DNA of 64,000 nt from Acidimicrobiales bacterium (GTDB lineage Bacteria; Actinomycetota; Acidimicrobiia; Acidimicrobiales; RAAP-2), in the NCBI GenBank assembly GCA_015478655.1, contig JADMIJ010000008.1:22890-86889 (forward strand). Direction: 5' to 3'. Positions 8,979-17,824 of this stretch are shown here, in pieces. The notes beneath the pieces were generated by a model. It saw only the letters and a program-made list of their open reading frames with translations. It was not told the origin of the DNA and did not search any database. How positions within the stretch are numbered: position 1 is the first letter of the stretch; every line of letters starts with the position of its first letter. Both the position numbers and the translations under genes were made by a program.

Positions 8979-10217
8979 TCAGCCTCGTCGCAGATCGCGG
9001 CCCAGGCCGGCCAGAGGGCTCTCGTCACAGGCCCGGTCGGGCCGACGGGGGAGCATGGCCACGGCCACCCGGCGAGGTCGTCGCGAGTGGTCGAGCGATG
9101 GCTTGGGCGGATCGGCATCTCCTCGTGCGGCCAGCGAGTGCTCACCATGACCGAGGACACACTCGGGGTCGGGGCCATCGAGGGGGAGCCCGGTAAAGAA
9201 CTTCGCGGCCATGCAGCCGCCCCGGCAGGCGTCGTAGTGGCCGCACGATCCGCAGGCCCCCGCCGACTGCGGCCGGCGCAGCTCGGTGAACAGCTCCGAG
9301 TGGCGCCACACCTCGGCAAATCCACCGGGCGACCGAACGTTTCCGGCCAGGAACTGGTCATGGATGGCGAAGGGACAGGCGTAGACGTCACCGACGGGAT
9401 CCACCAGGCAGACCACCCGGCCCGCACCGCACAGGTTCAAGCCGGGTAGCGGATCGCCGTAGCCGGCCAGATGGAAGAACGAGTCGCCGGTCAGGACGTC
9501 CTCACCGTGGGACACCAGCCAGTCGTAGAGGACCCGTTGCTGACTTGCGGTGGGATGGAGCTCGTCCCACACGTCTGCACCGCGACCCGAGGGTCGGAGC
9601 CGGGTGAGTCGGAGTTGTGCGCCGTGTCGGTCGGCGAGCTCCTTGAAGGCGTCGAGTTGGCCGATGTTCTGACGGGTGACCACCACCGACAGCTTGAAGC
9701 CGACGAAGCCGGCATCGGCCAGGCGGCCCATGGCGGTGATGGCGGTGGCATAGGACCCCGCACCGCGCACGGCGTCGTTGACCGGCGCCGTGGCCCCGTC
9801 GAGAGAGATCTGGACATCCACGTAGTCGCTGGCCGCCAGCCGATCGGCGATCTCGGCCGTGATGCGCGACCCGTTGGTGGAGAACTTCACGCCGACGTGG
9901 TGGTCGGTGGCGTACTCCACCAATTCCCAGAAATCGGACCGGACGGTGGGCTCCCCGCCTCCGATGTTGACGTAGAAGATCTGCATGCGCTCGAACTCGT
10001 CGATGACCGTCTTGCACTCGCCGGTCGTCAGCTCGTCCGGGTCGCGGCGGCCCGAGCTGGAGAGGCAGTGCACGCACGCCAGATTGCAGGCATAGGTCAG
10101 CTCCCAGGTCAGGCAGATCGGCGCGTCCAGGCCTCGCTCGAACTGGTCGATCAGCCGACCCGCCGGGGCAGGGGCAGGGGCAGGGGTGCCGGCGGTCGGT
10201 GCCGCGGCCAGTGTCAC
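8979..10217 (-). CDS. mftC: MftC, mycofactocin radical SAM maturase
   Basis: A 412-residue radical SAM/SPASM enzyme. The SAM cluster motif CNLACVHC (C-x3-C-x2-C) is near residue 45, followed by GGGEPT, and a C-terminal SPASM region holds CGAGRVVC, YACPF and CGSCGHYDACRGGCMAAKFF. MftC oxidatively decarboxylates the C-terminal Tyr of MftA and then crosslinks the Val-Tyr pair. The start is the GTG at 10217, which overlaps the mftB stop in a GTGA. A longer frame to 10466 exists but would overlap all of mftB, and its extra 83 residues look like antisense composition. A Pro/Ala-rich stretch (residues 8-18) precedes the catalytic domain. Confidence 0.97.
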   Translation of the reverse strand: MTLAAAPTAGTPAPAPAPAGRLIDQFERGLDAPICLTWELTYACNLACVHCLSSSGRRDPDELTTGECKTVIDEFERMQIFYVNIGGGEPTVRSDFWELVEYATDHHVGVKFSTNGSRITAEIADRLAASDYVDVQISLDGATAPVNDAVRGAGSYATAITAMGRLADAGFVGFKLSVVVTRQNIGQLDAFKELADRHGAQLRLTRLRPSGRGADVWDELHPTASQQRVLYDWLVSHGEDVLTGDSFFHLAGYGDPLPGLNLCGAGRVVCLVDPVGDVYACPFAIHDQFLAGNVRSPGGFAEVWRHSELFTELRRPQSAGACGSCGHYDACRGGCMAAKFFTGLPLDGPDPECVLGHGEHSLAARGDADPPKPSLDHSRRPRRVAVAMLPRRPDRACDESPLAGLGRDLRRG

Positions 10218-10573
10218 GACGCCTGCCGCTCGCAGATCATCCCGGACCGGGCCAGGGCGGCCAGGGCCCGCTCGTAGGCCCCGAACTCGGCCGCGGTGAC
10301 CCCGGCAGCGCGGCAGGCGTCGTGCCCGGTGGGCTGGTCGCCCAGTGCCTCGACCACCGCCAGCAGTGTCCGGCTCTTCAGGAAGGAGAGCCGGCGGGTC
10401 CCGAAGTGGTAGGCCAGTGCCCCGAACGACTCCGGTCGCAGGGACACCTGGGGATTGAGCATCCACGGACGCGAACCGTCGAACGACTGGTCTCCGTCAG
10501 GGTGCTGGCTGGGGGGCATCGGCGGGGGGTCAGGCTGGGTGGGACTGACGCCGGGGCCTAGTAGACGCCGCAC
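10214..10573 (-). CDS. mftB: MftB, mycofactocin precursor-binding chaperone (PqqD-like)
   Basis: A 119-residue protein with the MftB core: PQVSLRPESFGALAYHFGTRRLSFLKS (about residues 41-67), then a helical segment ending ALARSGMI. MftB binds the MftA leader and presents it to MftC, like PqqD. The start is uncertain. A GTG at 10573 overlaps mftA by 16 nt, while an ATG at 10519 would give 101 residues, closer to the usual size; neither has a convincing ribosome-binding site. Position between mftA and mftC and the GTGA junction to mftC leave little doubt about identity. Confidence 0.93.
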   Translation of the reverse strand: MRRLLGPGVSPTQPDPPPMPPSQHPDGDQSFDGSRPWMLNPQVSLRPESFGALAYHFGTRRLSFLKSRTLLAVVEALGDQPTGHDACRAAGVTAAEFGAYERALAALARSGMICERQAS

Positions 10574-10722
10574 ATGCCGTCGATGGAGACATCCTCGACC
10601 AGCAGGTCCTCCTCGACCAGGCCCTCATCCTGGACGGGGGTGGCCCCGTCGGGCGCCGGAACCGGTGCCCGGTCGGCCCGGGCGGGCGAGGTGGCCTCGT
10701 GCTCGGTGGTGGTGACGGTCAT
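10558..10722 (-). CDS. mftA: MftA, mycofactocin precursor peptide
   Basis: A 54-residue peptide ending in IDGMCGVY, the invariant mycofactocin core whose terminal Val-Tyr is converted by MftC and released by MftE. The acidic segment before it (VEEDLLVEDVS) resembles other MftA leaders, and the N-terminal half is Thr/Ala/Pro-rich. The ATG at 10722 follows a strong ribosome-binding site (GGAGG about 4 nt upstream). An in-frame extension to 10824 would cross the divergent promoter and is rejected. It is the first gene of the minus-strand operon. Confidence 0.97.
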   Translation of the reverse strand: MTVTTTEHEATSPARADRAPVPAPDGATPVQDEGLVEEDLLVEDVSIDGMCGVY

Positions 10723-10808
10723 GGGACCTCCGGTGCTAAGGCCGGCCGGAGCCGGGTGATTGACGATGGGTTTCAATTTATAGCACTGAATGCCAAAATG
10801 GAAGCCGG
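10723..10808. promoter_or_regulatory. Divergent mftA/mftR control region
   Basis: This 86-bp gap between mftA and mftR holds the only AT-rich stretch around (about 10758-10800), with ATTGACG, TTTCAATTTATAGCAC and TGAATGCC. An imperfect dyad TTCA...TGAA spans about 10771-10790. Since mftR encodes a TetR repressor known in mycobacteria to control its own mft cluster, this gap is the natural operator site. I cannot define an exact -35/-10 pair for either direction with confidence. Confidence 0.6.
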
Positions 10809-11441
10809 ATGACCAGGACAGCACGCCATGGGCCCGACGGCCCCCCTGCGGTTGCCCGCGGGCGCCGGCCGGCCACGTCCCGTGAGGACGTGGCCCGAGC
10901 CGCCCTCGATCTCTTCAATCGGCAGGGATATGACGAGACCACGGTGGATGAGATCGCCGCCGCGGTCGGAGTGAGCCGGCGCACGTTCTTCCGCTACTAC
11001 GACTCGAAACGGGAGGTGGTGTGGGGGGAATTCGATGCCGAGCTCGTCCGGCTGGAGCAGAAGCTGGCGTCGGCGTCGACCGACGAGCCGATGATGGACG
11101 TGCTCCGGCGGGCGGTGGTGGCCACCAACCGGTTCGGTGCGGGGGAGCTCGACGAGCTTCGAATCCGCATGGGCCTGATCAGCTCGGTCCCCACCCTGGT
11201 GGCCCACTCTGCCGTCCGCTACGCCGAATGGTGTGACGTGGTGGCCGGCTTCGTGGCCGAACGGATCGGCGGGACCCCCGACGACCTCGGGCCCCAGACG
11301 GTCGCCCGGGCCGCACTCGGCGCCGCGATGGCCGCCTTCACCTGCTGGGCCCGCTACGACACCGACGATCTCACCGGAGAGGTGGATCGGGCGTTCCGGC
11401 TGTTGGCCACCGGATTCGACGAGGACCGCCTCCGAGGATGA
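10809..11441 (+). CDS. mftR: MftR, TetR-family regulator of the mycofactocin cluster
   Basis: A 210-residue TetR protein. The helix-turn-helix is at residues 23-70 (ARAALDLFNRQGYDETTVDEIA, then VGVSRRTFFRYYDSK), with the usual divergent C-terminal ligand domain. It lies head to head with mftA at 86 bp, the standard mftR position. MftR in mycobacteria is reported to repress mft genes and to be released by long-chain acyl-CoA; that ligand is family knowledge, not visible here. The ATG follows GGAAG in the leader. The NDMA-dependent dehydrogenase downstream is on the same strand and may be co-transcribed. Confidence 0.93.
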   Translation: MTRTARHGPDGPPAVARGRRPATSREDVARAALDLFNRQGYDETTVDEIAAAVGVSRRTFFRYYDSKREVVWGEFDAELVRLEQKLASASTDEPMMDVLRRAVVATNRFGAGELDELRIRMGLISSVPTLVAHSAVRYAEWCDVVAGFVAERIGGTPDDLGPQTVARAALGAAMAAFTCWARYDTDDLTGEVDRAFRLLATGFDEDRLRG

Positions 11442-11557
11442 CATGACGGACTGAGGGACCGGGGTTCAGCTCGACGGGACCGCGCCGATGGCGCGATGCT
11501 GGGGTCAGAGCCATCCGACGCCCCGGTGGGTGTCGTCACCAGGGGAGGACGACCCAT

Positions 11558-12709
11558 ATGAAGATTCGCGCTGCTGTCTGTTCCGGACTTCACGAGCCGT
11601 GGAAGGTCGAAGAGGTCGACGTCGAGCCCCCCGGCCCTCACGAGGTCCTGGTGAAGATGGCCTATGCGGGACTGTGCCACTCCGACGAGCACCTCCGCAC
11701 CGGTGACATGAGCGCGGCGCCCGAGGTCCTCCAGGTCTTCGGTGTCGAGTCCATGTTCCCGATGATCGGTGGCCACGAGGGCGCGGGCGTCGTCACCGAA
11801 GTGGGCCCGGGCGTGGAGTCGTTGGCCGTGGGCGACCATGTGGCCTCCTCGTTCATCCCGGCCTGCGGTCGGTGCTTCTGGTGTGCCTCCGGGCGTCAGT
11901 ACCTCTGTGACATGGGCATGGCCATCCTGGCCGGGCCGATGATGAGCGACGGGCAGTGGCGCCACAGCCTCGACGGCCAGCACGTCAACCGGATGACCCA
12001 GCTCGGCACGTTTTCCGAGTCGGTGCTGGCCAACGAGGCGTCGTTGGTCAAGATCGACCCGGGTGTGTCCCTGAAGGCCGCGGCCCTGATCAGTTGCGGC
12101 ATCTCCACCGGCTTCGGTTCCGCCGTGGACCGAGCCAAGGTGAAGCCGGGCGAGACGGTCGTGGTCGTGGGTTGCGGCGGCGTGGGATCAGGTGCCATCC
12201 AGGGGGCGAAGATTGCCGGCGCCCGCTACGTCATCGCGGTGGACCCGCTGCCCTTCAAGGTGGAGAAGGCCAAGCAGATCGGCGCCACCCATGGAGCGGC
12301 TTCGATCCTCGAGGCCAACCTGATGATTCCCGAGCTGACCGAGGGACGGATGGCCGATGTGGTGATCCTCACCCCGGGCGTCCTCACCGGTGACCTTGTG
12401 GCCCCGGCCATGCAGCTGGCGTCCAAGGACGGGCGGGTGGTGGCCACCGCCATCGCCCCGTTCAATCAGGACCAGGTGAGCCTCAATCTGTTCAACCTGG
12501 CCATGTTCAACCAGGCGTTGCTCGGGACCGTGTTCGGCTCGTGCAGCCCTCGGGTGCAAATCCCGAATCTGCTCCGCCTGTACCAGGCCGGCCTCCTCGA
12601 AGTGGACAGCCTCGTCACCCAGGAGTACAGCATCGATCAGGTCCAGAACGGCTATGACGACCTGGCCGCCGGTTCCAACGTCCGCGGCGTGGTGAAGTTC
12701 GACAGCTGA
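11558..12709 (+). CDS. NDMA-dependent (mycofactocin-associated) alcohol dehydrogenase, Zn-MDR family
   Basis: A 383-residue zinc medium-chain dehydrogenase. The catalytic zinc ligands are in GLCHSDEHL (about residue 40) and GGHEGAGVV, and the structural zinc loop CGRCFWCASGRQYLC is intact. The Rossmann motif is VVGCGGVGSGAIQGAKIAGA followed by an Asp, fitting NAD. Members of this group keep NADH bound and need an external acceptor (NDMA in vitro, mycofactocin in vivo). A ribosome-binding site GGGAGG lies 8-9 nt before the ATG. Its place beside mftR supports mycofactocin as its acceptor. The alcohol substrate is unknown. Confidence 0.93.
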   Translation: MKIRAAVCSGLHEPWKVEEVDVEPPGPHEVLVKMAYAGLCHSDEHLRTGDMSAAPEVLQVFGVESMFPMIGGHEGAGVVTEVGPGVESLAVGDHVASSFIPACGRCFWCASGRQYLCDMGMAILAGPMMSDGQWRHSLDGQHVNRMTQLGTFSESVLANEASLVKIDPGVSLKAAALISCGISTGFGSAVDRAKVKPGETVVVVGCGGVGSGAIQGAKIAGARYVIAVDPLPFKVEKAKQIGATHGAASILEANLMIPELTEGRMADVVILTPGVLTGDLVAPAMQLASKDGRVVATAIAPFNQDQVSLNLFNLAMFNQALLGTVFGSCSPRVQIPNLLRLYQAGLLEVDSLVTQEYSIDQVQNGYDDLAAGSNVRGVVKFDS

Positions 12710-12735
12710 TTCCCTGGTTCACCCTTCGGTCGCCG

Positions 12736-14964
12736 CTATCCCCCCGAGGGAACAGCCGCGCAGGCCGCGGCACCGCACGGGTCGGTGACCAGTCCCGACA
12801 GCAGGAACGTGGCCCCTTGCCACTGGGCACTGGGCTGGGCCCGGGGGACACCGTGGGGATCGGGGCCGGCGCGGTTGGGCGTGTTGGTCAACGGTGGTGG
12901 CGGCGTGCCGCTGTCCCAGACGAACAGTGCCGAACCTCGAAAGATCGGGCTCGAGATCGGCGTGATGCCGTAGAACGGAATCACGTCAGGTGAGCGACCG
13001 GTCGCCAGCGCCGGCTGGTGGATGGGGGCGCCGATGGTCCGGGCCTCGGTCTCCGTGGCGATGTTGGCCACCTGGTGGTCGCCGAACGCCTCCTCCAACA
13101 GCACCTGGTGCGCCGGAGTGCCGGGCAGGGGATGGTCGGTCATGAACTGGGCGTAGCCGTCGGCTTCGGAGCGATCCCAGAGCATCTGGATCAAGCCGAG
13201 GTCGATTTGCTGGACGAGCTTGTCGGGATAGCTCCCGTTGAGCACGAACCCGAACGGATCGAAGTCGACGCTCCGGTTGAGCAGCAGTGAGTAGTCCATG
13301 CCCGGCACCCCGAGAACGGCCCGCGTGAACTGCTGGGAGACCGCGGTCAGGGCTCCCCCCTGGATGCCGCCCTGGCTGTTCCCGTAGTACGAGAGACTGC
13401 TCGATGTGTCGATCACCGGATGCGAGGCACCGGCCACGAAGGCAGGATTCGAGACGAACCCGGCCGGGCTCGTCATCAATCGCCCCAGATACAGGAAGTC
13501 CAGCATTCCCTGTTGGCCGCGGTCGGGCAGGATGGGGAACTGCGAGAGATCGGTGAGGATGTGTGCATCGGTGGCTACGTCCTGGCTGGCCAGTCCCAAC
13601 CAGTCCGTGCCGCAGACGACGAAGTTGCCCACCGTGGCCATGTTCTCGATCACCGAGGCATTGACCTCGTCGGCGCCGCCGAGAAGACCGTGGCCGTAGA
13701 GCATGGGATGTCCCGGGTAGACGGTGGCGGTGGAAGAGGAGCCGTCGGCCACCACCGAGCGGGGGACCACGCACTCGAAGTTGGCCGTCTGCACGTTGCC
13801 GGGAATCTGGGCCGGGAGTCCGTCCGGTCCCCGGTTGAACCGTGAACCGGGGGGACCGCCCGGTTGGTCCAGGTAGCTCGGAACGGAGAACGACCCCGCG
13901 ATGTGACGTGCCACGCGCGGGTCCTGGGCTGTGGTGAAGTTGGTCACGCTGGCGACCTGAAAGGCCGGCGCTCCGCTCCCCAGTTTGTTGAAGGCGTCAT
14001 TGCGGATATGCAGCATCGGACCCGTCAGGCTCTGCGGGCTGGCAATGGTGAAGTCCCAGGCCAGGTACAGGCTCTGGCGATCGATTCCCCGGGACTGCAG
14101 GGTCTGCAGGATCGCCTCGATGTGCGGACGTCGACGTTGGCCGGCCTGGGTGGGGGTCGGTGTTCCGTCGCGGTAGTCCCTGAAGACGGCGTTCGGCTGG
14201 ATGACCTGACCGGAGCTGTCCTTGAGGTTGCGCAGGGCGACGATGTAGCGGTGGCCGTCCCGGTAGTCGGCGGCGGCATGGACGATCAGCGCCTGCTCGG
14301 CCGGGTTGGGGTCGTTGGCATCCAGCTCGGCCCAGTAGGCCACCCGTTTGCCCGTTCGGGCATCGAGGATCACGATCGGAGCACCGGGGTCCAGGGATGC
14401 TCCGATGTCGGTAATGGGAGCGATCTTGCTCTGGGACAGGTCGATCCCGTTGACATGGAGCAGCACCGGCGTCCCCGGGCTGAAGCCGTCGTTGCGGTTG
14501 AAGGCGGTCGGGTCGATGGGCACCCCACTGGCATTGGTGGGCATGGCCGAGACAGGGAAGTCGACGCGGTGCCCGGTGGGAGTCGAGCGGTCGCGGACGG
14601 TGAAGTAGTCGTCGGGGTAGGGGAGCAGGCACTGGGTGGGGTCGAGGGGGTCACAGCCGGTGGGCGCCCGGCCCATTCGAGGCTTCTGTTGGATCGATGC
14701 GACCGCCGGGGTCCGCGGCGCCGTCCTCATGGCCACCCCGGTCCCGATCGCCACGGCTGGGCCGGTCCGAGAGAGGTTCGCCGCCGCCCCGGCGAGTGCC
14801 GGCGCCCCGAACGTGCTCCCCATCAACGCACCGACGAGGCACAGTGCAGCTGTCGGCGGGGCCGCAGCCCGCGAGAACACCGCTCGTCGAGCCTCGGCTC
14901 TGTGTTCGGTCGGGGACCAACTCCGCCGGCTGCTGATTCCGGACGACCGCGATCCGATGCCCAT
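12736..14964 (-). CDS. Large secreted alpha/beta hydrolase (bacterial lipase-like)
   Basis: A 742-residue protein with a long N-terminal export region: basic residues, then a hydrophobic stretch AALCLVGALMG and an Ala-rich segment. The mature part begins near CDPLDPTQCLLPYPDDYF, a motif found at the start of large lipase-like secreted hydrolases. A catalytic serine elbow is visible as YYGNSQGG (about residue 530), with YGHGLLGG upstream as a possible oxyanion loop. The ATG at 14964 was chosen for its ribosome-binding site (GGGGGAGG about 7 nt upstream) rather than an upstream codon at 15018. It is convergent with the alcohol dehydrogenase. The substrate is unknown. Confidence 0.78.
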   Translation of the reverse strand: MGIGSRSSGISSRRSWSPTEHRAEARRAVFSRAAAPPTAALCLVGALMGSTFGAPALAGAAANLSRTGPAVAIGTGVAMRTAPRTPAVASIQQKPRMGRAPTGCDPLDPTQCLLPYPDDYFTVRDRSTPTGHRVDFPVSAMPTNASGVPIDPTAFNRNDGFSPGTPVLLHVNGIDLSQSKIAPITDIGASLDPGAPIVILDARTGKRVAYWAELDANDPNPAEQALIVHAAADYRDGHRYIVALRNLKDSSGQVIQPNAVFRDYRDGTPTPTQAGQRRRPHIEAILQTLQSRGIDRQSLYLAWDFTIASPQSLTGPMLHIRNDAFNKLGSGAPAFQVASVTNFTTAQDPRVARHIAGSFSVPSYLDQPGGPPGSRFNRGPDGLPAQIPGNVQTANFECVVPRSVVADGSSSTATVYPGHPMLYGHGLLGGADEVNASVIENMATVGNFVVCGTDWLGLASQDVATDAHILTDLSQFPILPDRGQQGMLDFLYLGRLMTSPAGFVSNPAFVAGASHPVIDTSSSLSYYGNSQGGIQGGALTAVSQQFTRAVLGVPGMDYSLLLNRSVDFDPFGFVLNGSYPDKLVQQIDLGLIQMLWDRSEADGYAQFMTDHPLPGTPAHQVLLEEAFGDHQVANIATETEARTIGAPIHQPALATGRSPDVIPFYGITPISSPIFRGSALFVWDSGTPPPPLTNTPNRAGPDPHGVPRAQPSAQWQGATFLLSGLVTDPCGAAACAAVPSGG

Positions 14965-15316
14965 ACCGGTACCTCCCCCTGGTCCACTGTCGCCGGCCGC
15001 CCCCGGACGCCGGCCCACCTGCGTGCGCCGGCCGACATGGCCCCGCTGGTGGTTCCCTGCGGGATCGTAGCAACGCGATGACCACGTCGCGGCCGGCCCT
15101 TCGACATTGCCTGACCCACTGCCATGGGCCGCCCATCGCCGGGGCCGTCATGCAGCACGAGCGTTCGTTCTGGGCCCTGGGTGGCTGGTGGGCGGCCAAC
15201 ACGACGACGAGGTCGTCGGGATGTCGCGTCGTGGCGTGGAAACGAAGATACGGATCATGACCACAGGTTGCGTGACAGGTACGCTGAGTGCACCCAGACC
15301 CGACCGGAGAGTGACT
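14965..15316. promoter_or_regulatory. 352-bp divergent intergenic region with candidate promoter
   Basis: This gap separates the secreted hydrolase (minus) from the aminotransferase operon (plus). The plus-strand side has ATGACC (15257-15262) and TACGCT (15280-15285) separated by 17 nt, a plausible -35/-10 pair placing a transcription start about 25 nt before the GTG. The hydrolase side holds its ribosome-binding site next to 14964. I see no tRNA, riboswitch motif or additional gene. Confidence 0.4.
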
Positions 15317-16744
15317 GTGCCGTTCGACCTTGCCGCCCTGTTGGCAGCGCACCAGGGTGAGAGTTTCGAACTCCACTCGCAGTTCATGAATCCTCAACTG
15401 GTCAAGGTGCTGACCACCCTCGGGTTCGATCGCCAGTACGTCCGTGCCGAGGGCTCCTACCTGATCGACGATGGCGGGGACCGCTATCTCGACTTCCTCT
15501 CGGGGTTCGGGGTGTTCGCCCTCGGTCGCAGCCATCCGGTGATCAAGGACGCCCTGCACCAGGCGCTCGAGGCCGATCTTCCCAACCTCGTCCAGCTGGA
15601 TTGCGCCTTGTTGCCGGGACTGCTGGCCCAGGCGCTGGTCGAGCGATCGCCGGCGCCCATCCAGCGTGTCTTCTTCGTCAACTCCGGGGCCGAAGCGGTG
15701 GAGACGGCCATCAAGTTCGCCCGGTGTGCCACCGGTCGCGATCGCATCCTCTACTGCGATCACGCCTTCCACGGACTGACCAATGGTGCGCTGTCGCTCA
15801 ACGGTGGCAACGAGTTCCGCAAGGGCTTCGGCCCGCTCCTACCCGAGTGCGATCAGGTTCCGTTCGGCGACATCGAAGCCCTGGAGCGCCAGTTGCGCCG
15901 GGGCGACGTGGCCGCCTTCGTGGTCGAGCCGATCCAGGGGAAGGGCGTCTACCTGGCGTCCGATGCGTACTGGTCTGCCGTACAGTCGCTGTGCCGGCGC
16001 CACGGGACCCTGCTGGCCATGGACGAGGTGCAGACCGGCATGGGACGGACCGGCCAGTTCTACTGCCACCGGCACTGGGGCCTCGAACCGGACATCATCA
16101 CGCTGTCCAAGGCGCTTTCCGGTGGGTATGTGCCGGTCGGGGCGGTCTTGACCACTGCCAAGGTGTTCGATTCCGTCTACAGCTCGATGGACCGGGCGGT
16201 GGTGCACTCGTCCACCTTCTCGAAGAACCAGCTGGCCATGGTGGCCGGCCTGGCCACGTTGCAGGTCCTCGACGACGAGGACATCGTGGGGCGGGCGGCC
16301 CGGAGCGGGGCGCGGATGATGGCCGCGCTCGAGCCCCTGGTCGAGAAGTACGACCTCCTCCGCGAGGTCAGGGGCATGGGTCTGATGATCGGCCTGGCCT
16401 TCGCAGCGCCGGAGTCGGGAGCGTCACGGGCCCGGTTCCACCTGACGGAGCTGGCCCGCAAGGGCCTGTTCTCTCAACTCATCGTCGTGCCGTTGTTCCG
16501 TCGGCACCGGATCCTCACCCAGGTGGCCGCGGACAACGTCAACATCATCAAGCTGCTCCCGCCCCTGACCGTCGGCGACGAGGAGATCGACGCCTTCGTC
16601 ACTGCGCTCGACGACGTGCTGGGTGACGCCCATCGGAGCTCCAGTCTGCTGGTCGGGGTCGGAGCCAGCATGGCCCGCAACAGCCTGCGCCGCGGCCACC
16701 GGCATTCGACGCTGGCCACCCCCCGGGGCCCGGTGACGTCATGA
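15317..16744 (+). CDS. Class III PLP aminotransferase, HpnO-like
   Basis: A 475-residue fold-type I class III aminotransferase. NSGAEAVETAIKFARCATGR binds the PLP phosphate, MDEVQTGMGRTG carries the PLP Asp, and SKALSGGYVPVGAV holds the Schiff-base Lys. The segment PLFRRHRILTQVAADN and the long C-terminal tail resemble aminotransferases found in hopanoid clusters (HpnO), which aminate the terminal carbon of ribosylhopane. The next gene, an HpnA-like epimerase joined by an ATGA overlap, supports that. The GTG at 15317 has GGAG 7 nt upstream and is preferred over an in-frame ATG at 15257. It could instead be an ornithine/acetylornithine aminotransferase relative. Confidence 0.8.
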   Translation: MPFDLAALLAAHQGESFELHSQFMNPQLVKVLTTLGFDRQYVRAEGSYLIDDGGDRYLDFLSGFGVFALGRSHPVIKDALHQALEADLPNLVQLDCALLPGLLAQALVERSPAPIQRVFFVNSGAEAVETAIKFARCATGRDRILYCDHAFHGLTNGALSLNGGNEFRKGFGPLLPECDQVPFGDIEALERQLRRGDVAAFVVEPIQGKGVYLASDAYWSAVQSLCRRHGTLLAMDEVQTGMGRTGQFYCHRHWGLEPDIITLSKALSGGYVPVGAVLTTAKVFDSVYSSMDRAVVHSSTFSKNQLAMVAGLATLQVLDDEDIVGRAARSGARMMAALEPLVEKYDLLREVRGMGLMIGLAFAAPESGASRARFHLTELARKGLFSQLIVVPLFRRHRILTQVAADNVNIIKLLPPLTVGDEEIDAFVTALDDVLGDAHRSSSLLVGVGASMARNSLRRGHRHSTLATPRGPVTS

Positions 16745-17811
16745 CCTCTGAGGGCGGGGTAGCGGTGGTGGCCGGGGACCGGGTGCTGGTCACCGGGGGC
16801 GCCGGGTTCATCGGTTCCTCGCTGGTCCGGGAGCTGCGCCGGCGGGGCGCGCACGTGGTCGCCATGCTCGAACCGGGGAGTGACCGGGCCAACCTCGATC
16901 ATCTGGACGTGGAGGAGGTGACCGCAGACCTCCGGGACGCCGACGCCGTGTGCAAAGCGGCCGACGGCTGTCGTTTGGTCTTCCACGTGGCCGCCCTCTA
17001 TCGCTTCTGGGACCCGGACCCGGACGCTTTCTACGACATCAACGTGACCGGGACGCAGCACGTCATCGAGGCGGCCCGCCGGAGCGGGTGCGAGCGACTG
17101 GTCTACACCTCCACCGTCGGCACCCTCGGGGTGCACGAGGCGTCGACCGGGCGGCCGGTGGACGAGACGTCCTATGCCCACATCGACCACCTGTTCGGGT
17201 CCTACAAGCAGTCGAAGTACGTCGCCGAGCACGAGGTGCTCCGGGCCGCGGCCCAAGGGTTGCCGGCCGTGCTGGTCCAGCCGACCATGCCGGTCGGGCC
17301 ACGTGACCGCGGGCCCACGCCGACAGGCAGAACGGTCCTCGAATTCCTCAACGGCCGGTTCCCCGGCTACGTGGACACCACCTTGAACATCGTCGACGTG
17401 GAGGACGTGGCTCGCGGCCACGTGCTGGCGGCCGAGCGCGGGAGCATCGGTCGCAGCTACATCCTCGGCGGCGAGAATCTCCAACTTCGTGAGGTGATAG
17501 GCCTGCTCGCCGAGGTCACCGGCCAGGCAGCCCCCACCCGTCAGTTCCCGGGCAAGGTGGCCCTGGCTGCAGCGCGGGTGTCCGAACTGGTGGAGGGCCG
17601 CCTCCTCGGCCGCGAGCCCACAGTGCCCCTCGAGGCAGCCAAGATGTCGACGACCCATATGTCCTTTGACGACAGCAGGGCCCGTTCCGAACTGGGCTAC
17701 ACCTCGCGGCCTGCGAGGGAGGCGCTGGAGCGTGCCGCGCGCTGGTTCGTCGAGGCCGGCTACGTGCGGGCTGACCGCGTGGCCGGGATCACCAGAGCGC
17801 TGCAAAGGTGA
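16741..17811 (+). CDS. hpnA: HpnA-like hopanoid-associated sugar epimerase
   Basis: A 356-residue extended SDR. The motif LVTGGAGFIGSSLVRELRRRG starts at about residue 16, then DLRDADAV, FHVAALYRFWDPD, TSTVGTLG and the catalytic YKQSK (Y-x3-K, near residue 155). PTPTGRTVLEFLNGRFPGYVD followed by TTLNIVDVEDVARGH, and YILGGENL, match the hopanoid-associated epimerase family closely. HpnA's exact reaction is unresolved in the literature; it is not essential for known hopanoid core steps. ATGA overlap with the aminotransferase indicates coupling. No squalene-hopene cyclase is in this window. Confidence 0.85.
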   Translation: MTSEGGVAVVAGDRVLVTGGAGFIGSSLVRELRRRGAHVVAMLEPGSDRANLDHLDVEEVTADLRDADAVCKAADGCRLVFHVAALYRFWDPDPDAFYDINVTGTQHVIEAARRSGCERLVYTSTVGTLGVHEASTGRPVDETSYAHIDHLFGSYKQSKYVAEHEVLRAAAQGLPAVLVQPTMPVGPRDRGPTPTGRTVLEFLNGRFPGYVDTTLNIVDVEDVARGHVLAAERGSIGRSYILGGENLQLREVIGLLAEVTGQAAPTRQFPGKVALAAARVSELVEGRLLGREPTVPLEAAKMSTTHMSFDDSRARSELGYTSRPAREALERAARWFVEAGYVRADRVAGITRALQR

Positions 17812-17824
17812 CGGGGACGGCCAG

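Noticed and set aside
10217..10466. N-terminal extension of MftC
   Set aside because: It would overlap all of mftB, and the 83 extra residues have no resemblance to the family; the GTG at 10217 overlaps the mftB stop exactly as the other operon junctions do.
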